A stretch of 29,652 bases of DNA, taken from positions 1 to 29,652 of the forward strand of contig DASZPL010000044.1 in assembly GCA_035550315.1 (NCBI GenBank), in the 5' to 3' direction. The notes beneath the pieces were generated by a model that was given only the letters and a program-made list of their open reading frames with translations, searched no databases and had not been told where the DNA came from. The translations under genes were made by a program, and so were the position numbers. This document shows, piece by piece, positions 29,190 to 29,652 of this stretch; the stretch's first letter is position 1, and each line of letters begins with the position of its first letter. Source of the stretch: DASZPL01 sp035550315. GTDB taxonomy: Bacteria > Actinomycetota > Actinomycetes > JAFAQI01.

Positions 29190-29652
29190 GCATCTTCATC
29201 ATCCTCGGACTGGTCGTCATGTGGGGCGCCCTGTTGCTTCCGATGTGGCTGCGCCGCCACGACGACGCCGACGAAGCCCGGTCGGTCGACCGGTTCTCGA
29301 CCGCGATGCATACGCTGTCGCGACGTGAGGGACGCGGCGCCGACGATCGGTCGGTCGTGATGCCTCACCGCACCCGTGATCTGGACGTGCACGTCTCGGG
29401 CGCCTCGGCACCGGCGGCGACCAGTTCGCGGCCGGCGCTGACCGCCGCGCAGCGCCGCCGCCGGGCCCTAACCGCGCTGCTCGGCATCACGATCCTGAGT
29501 TTCGGTGCCGCCGTGCTGGTCGGCGGGGCGATCCTCTGGGTCGCCCAGGTCCTGATCGACTGCTGCCTCGCGGCGTTCCTGGCACACCTGCGCACCCAAG
29601 CGAAGCGCGCGGCCGAGCGCCGTCGCGCGGCGCGGCTCGAGTCGCGCGCCGA
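29186..29652 (+). CDS. SepX/GlpR-like actinobacterial division membrane protein (3' end missing)
   Basis: 155 codons from ATG 29186 before the window ends. A first membrane helix MSIFIILGLVVMWGALLLPMW starts at residue 1, followed by a basic/acidic segment (LRRHDDADEARSVDRFSTAMHTLSRREGRG). Then come a linker with AQRRRRALTALLGITILSFG and a second hydrophobic region (AAVLVGGAILWVAQVLIDCCLAAFLAHL) and a basic tail entering the rest of the gene. N-terminal helix, SVDRF..AMHTLSRR and a later two-helix block match the SepX/GlpR family, which is encoded beside moeA/glp and rimJ in actinobacteria. SepX stabilises division septa in Streptomyces; GlpR is the membrane receptor for the gephyrin-like Glp. 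The assignment rests on pattern and position. Confidence 0.8.
   Translation, partial: MSIFIILGLVVMWGALLLPMWLRRHDDADEARSVDRFSTAMHTLSRREGRGADDRSVVMPHRTRDLDVHVSGASAPAATSSRPALTAAQRRRRALTALLGITILSFGAAVLVGGAILWVAQVLIDCCLAAFLAHLRTQAKRAAERRRAARLESRA

Overview
The window is chromosomal DNA from a high-GC actinobacterium. The gene set (SenX3/RegX3-type regulators, a MutT1-like fusion next to polyphosphate kinase, DUF3099, a Ruc/FmdB-like chaperone, and a galU-moeA-rimJ-sepX neighbourhood), dense coding, frequent GTG starts and many apparent leaderless promoters all fit. I cannot name the genus. I saw no tRNA, rRNA, CRISPR array, insertion sequence or phage gene. No stretch over about 250 bases lacks a gene.

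Layout. (1) 1-4531 (+): a translationally coupled cluster of exported proteins. It holds the end of a membrane-anchored PstS-like binding protein, a sortase-fold membrane protein that has lost its catalytic residues, a second secreted PstS-like protein, and two tandem paralogous secreted proteins, one with a C-terminal membrane anchor and one with an Ig-like domain. (2) 4538-9179 (-): polyphosphate operon ppk, CYTH-CHAD protein, MutT1-like Nudix/histidine phosphatase. (3) 9317-12397 (+): TetR regulator, ParA-like ATPase, DUF47 PhoU-like protein and PiT phosphate transporter. A possible small membrane protein follows at 12496. (4) 17781-12614 (-): phoU, pstS, pstC, pstA, pstB and a DUF3099 membrane protein. 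(5) 17968-19724 (+): divergent senX3/regX3-like two-component system. (6) 21302-19729 (-): Ruc/FmdB-like zinc protein, SAF-domain protein, MscL with a zinc ribbon. (7) 21428-24660 (+): CtaG-like and SCO1-like oxidase assembly factors and an L,D-transpeptidase lipoprotein. (8) 24670-25245 (-): 5-formyltetrahydrofolate cyclo-ligase. (9) 25278 to the end (+): galU, moeA/glp, moaC, mog, rimJ-like acetyltransferase and a truncated sepX/glpR-like gene.

How it fits together. The first two thirds is a consolidated phosphate regulon: sensing and control (SenX3/RegX3, PhoU), high-affinity uptake (Pst), low-affinity uptake (PiT plus DUF47), polyphosphate storage and turnover (PPK, CHAD, MutT1), and probably an exported phosphate-linked surface cluster. 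Eleven-base PHO-box-like direct repeats related to GTTCACC lie upstream of pstS, phoU, ppk, the DUF47/PiT pair and the secreted PstS-like gene. The last third is a conserved actinobacterial housekeeping neighbourhood with a heat-shock operator (CIRCE-like) in front of the Ruc-like gene and a moeA/sepX pair related to the corynebacterial Glp/GlpR division proteins.

The best candidates for undescribed biology are the catalytically dead sortase with its PstS-like partners, a sensor kinase with no membrane segments, and a nine-codon leaderless reading frame coupled to the TTG start of ctaG.
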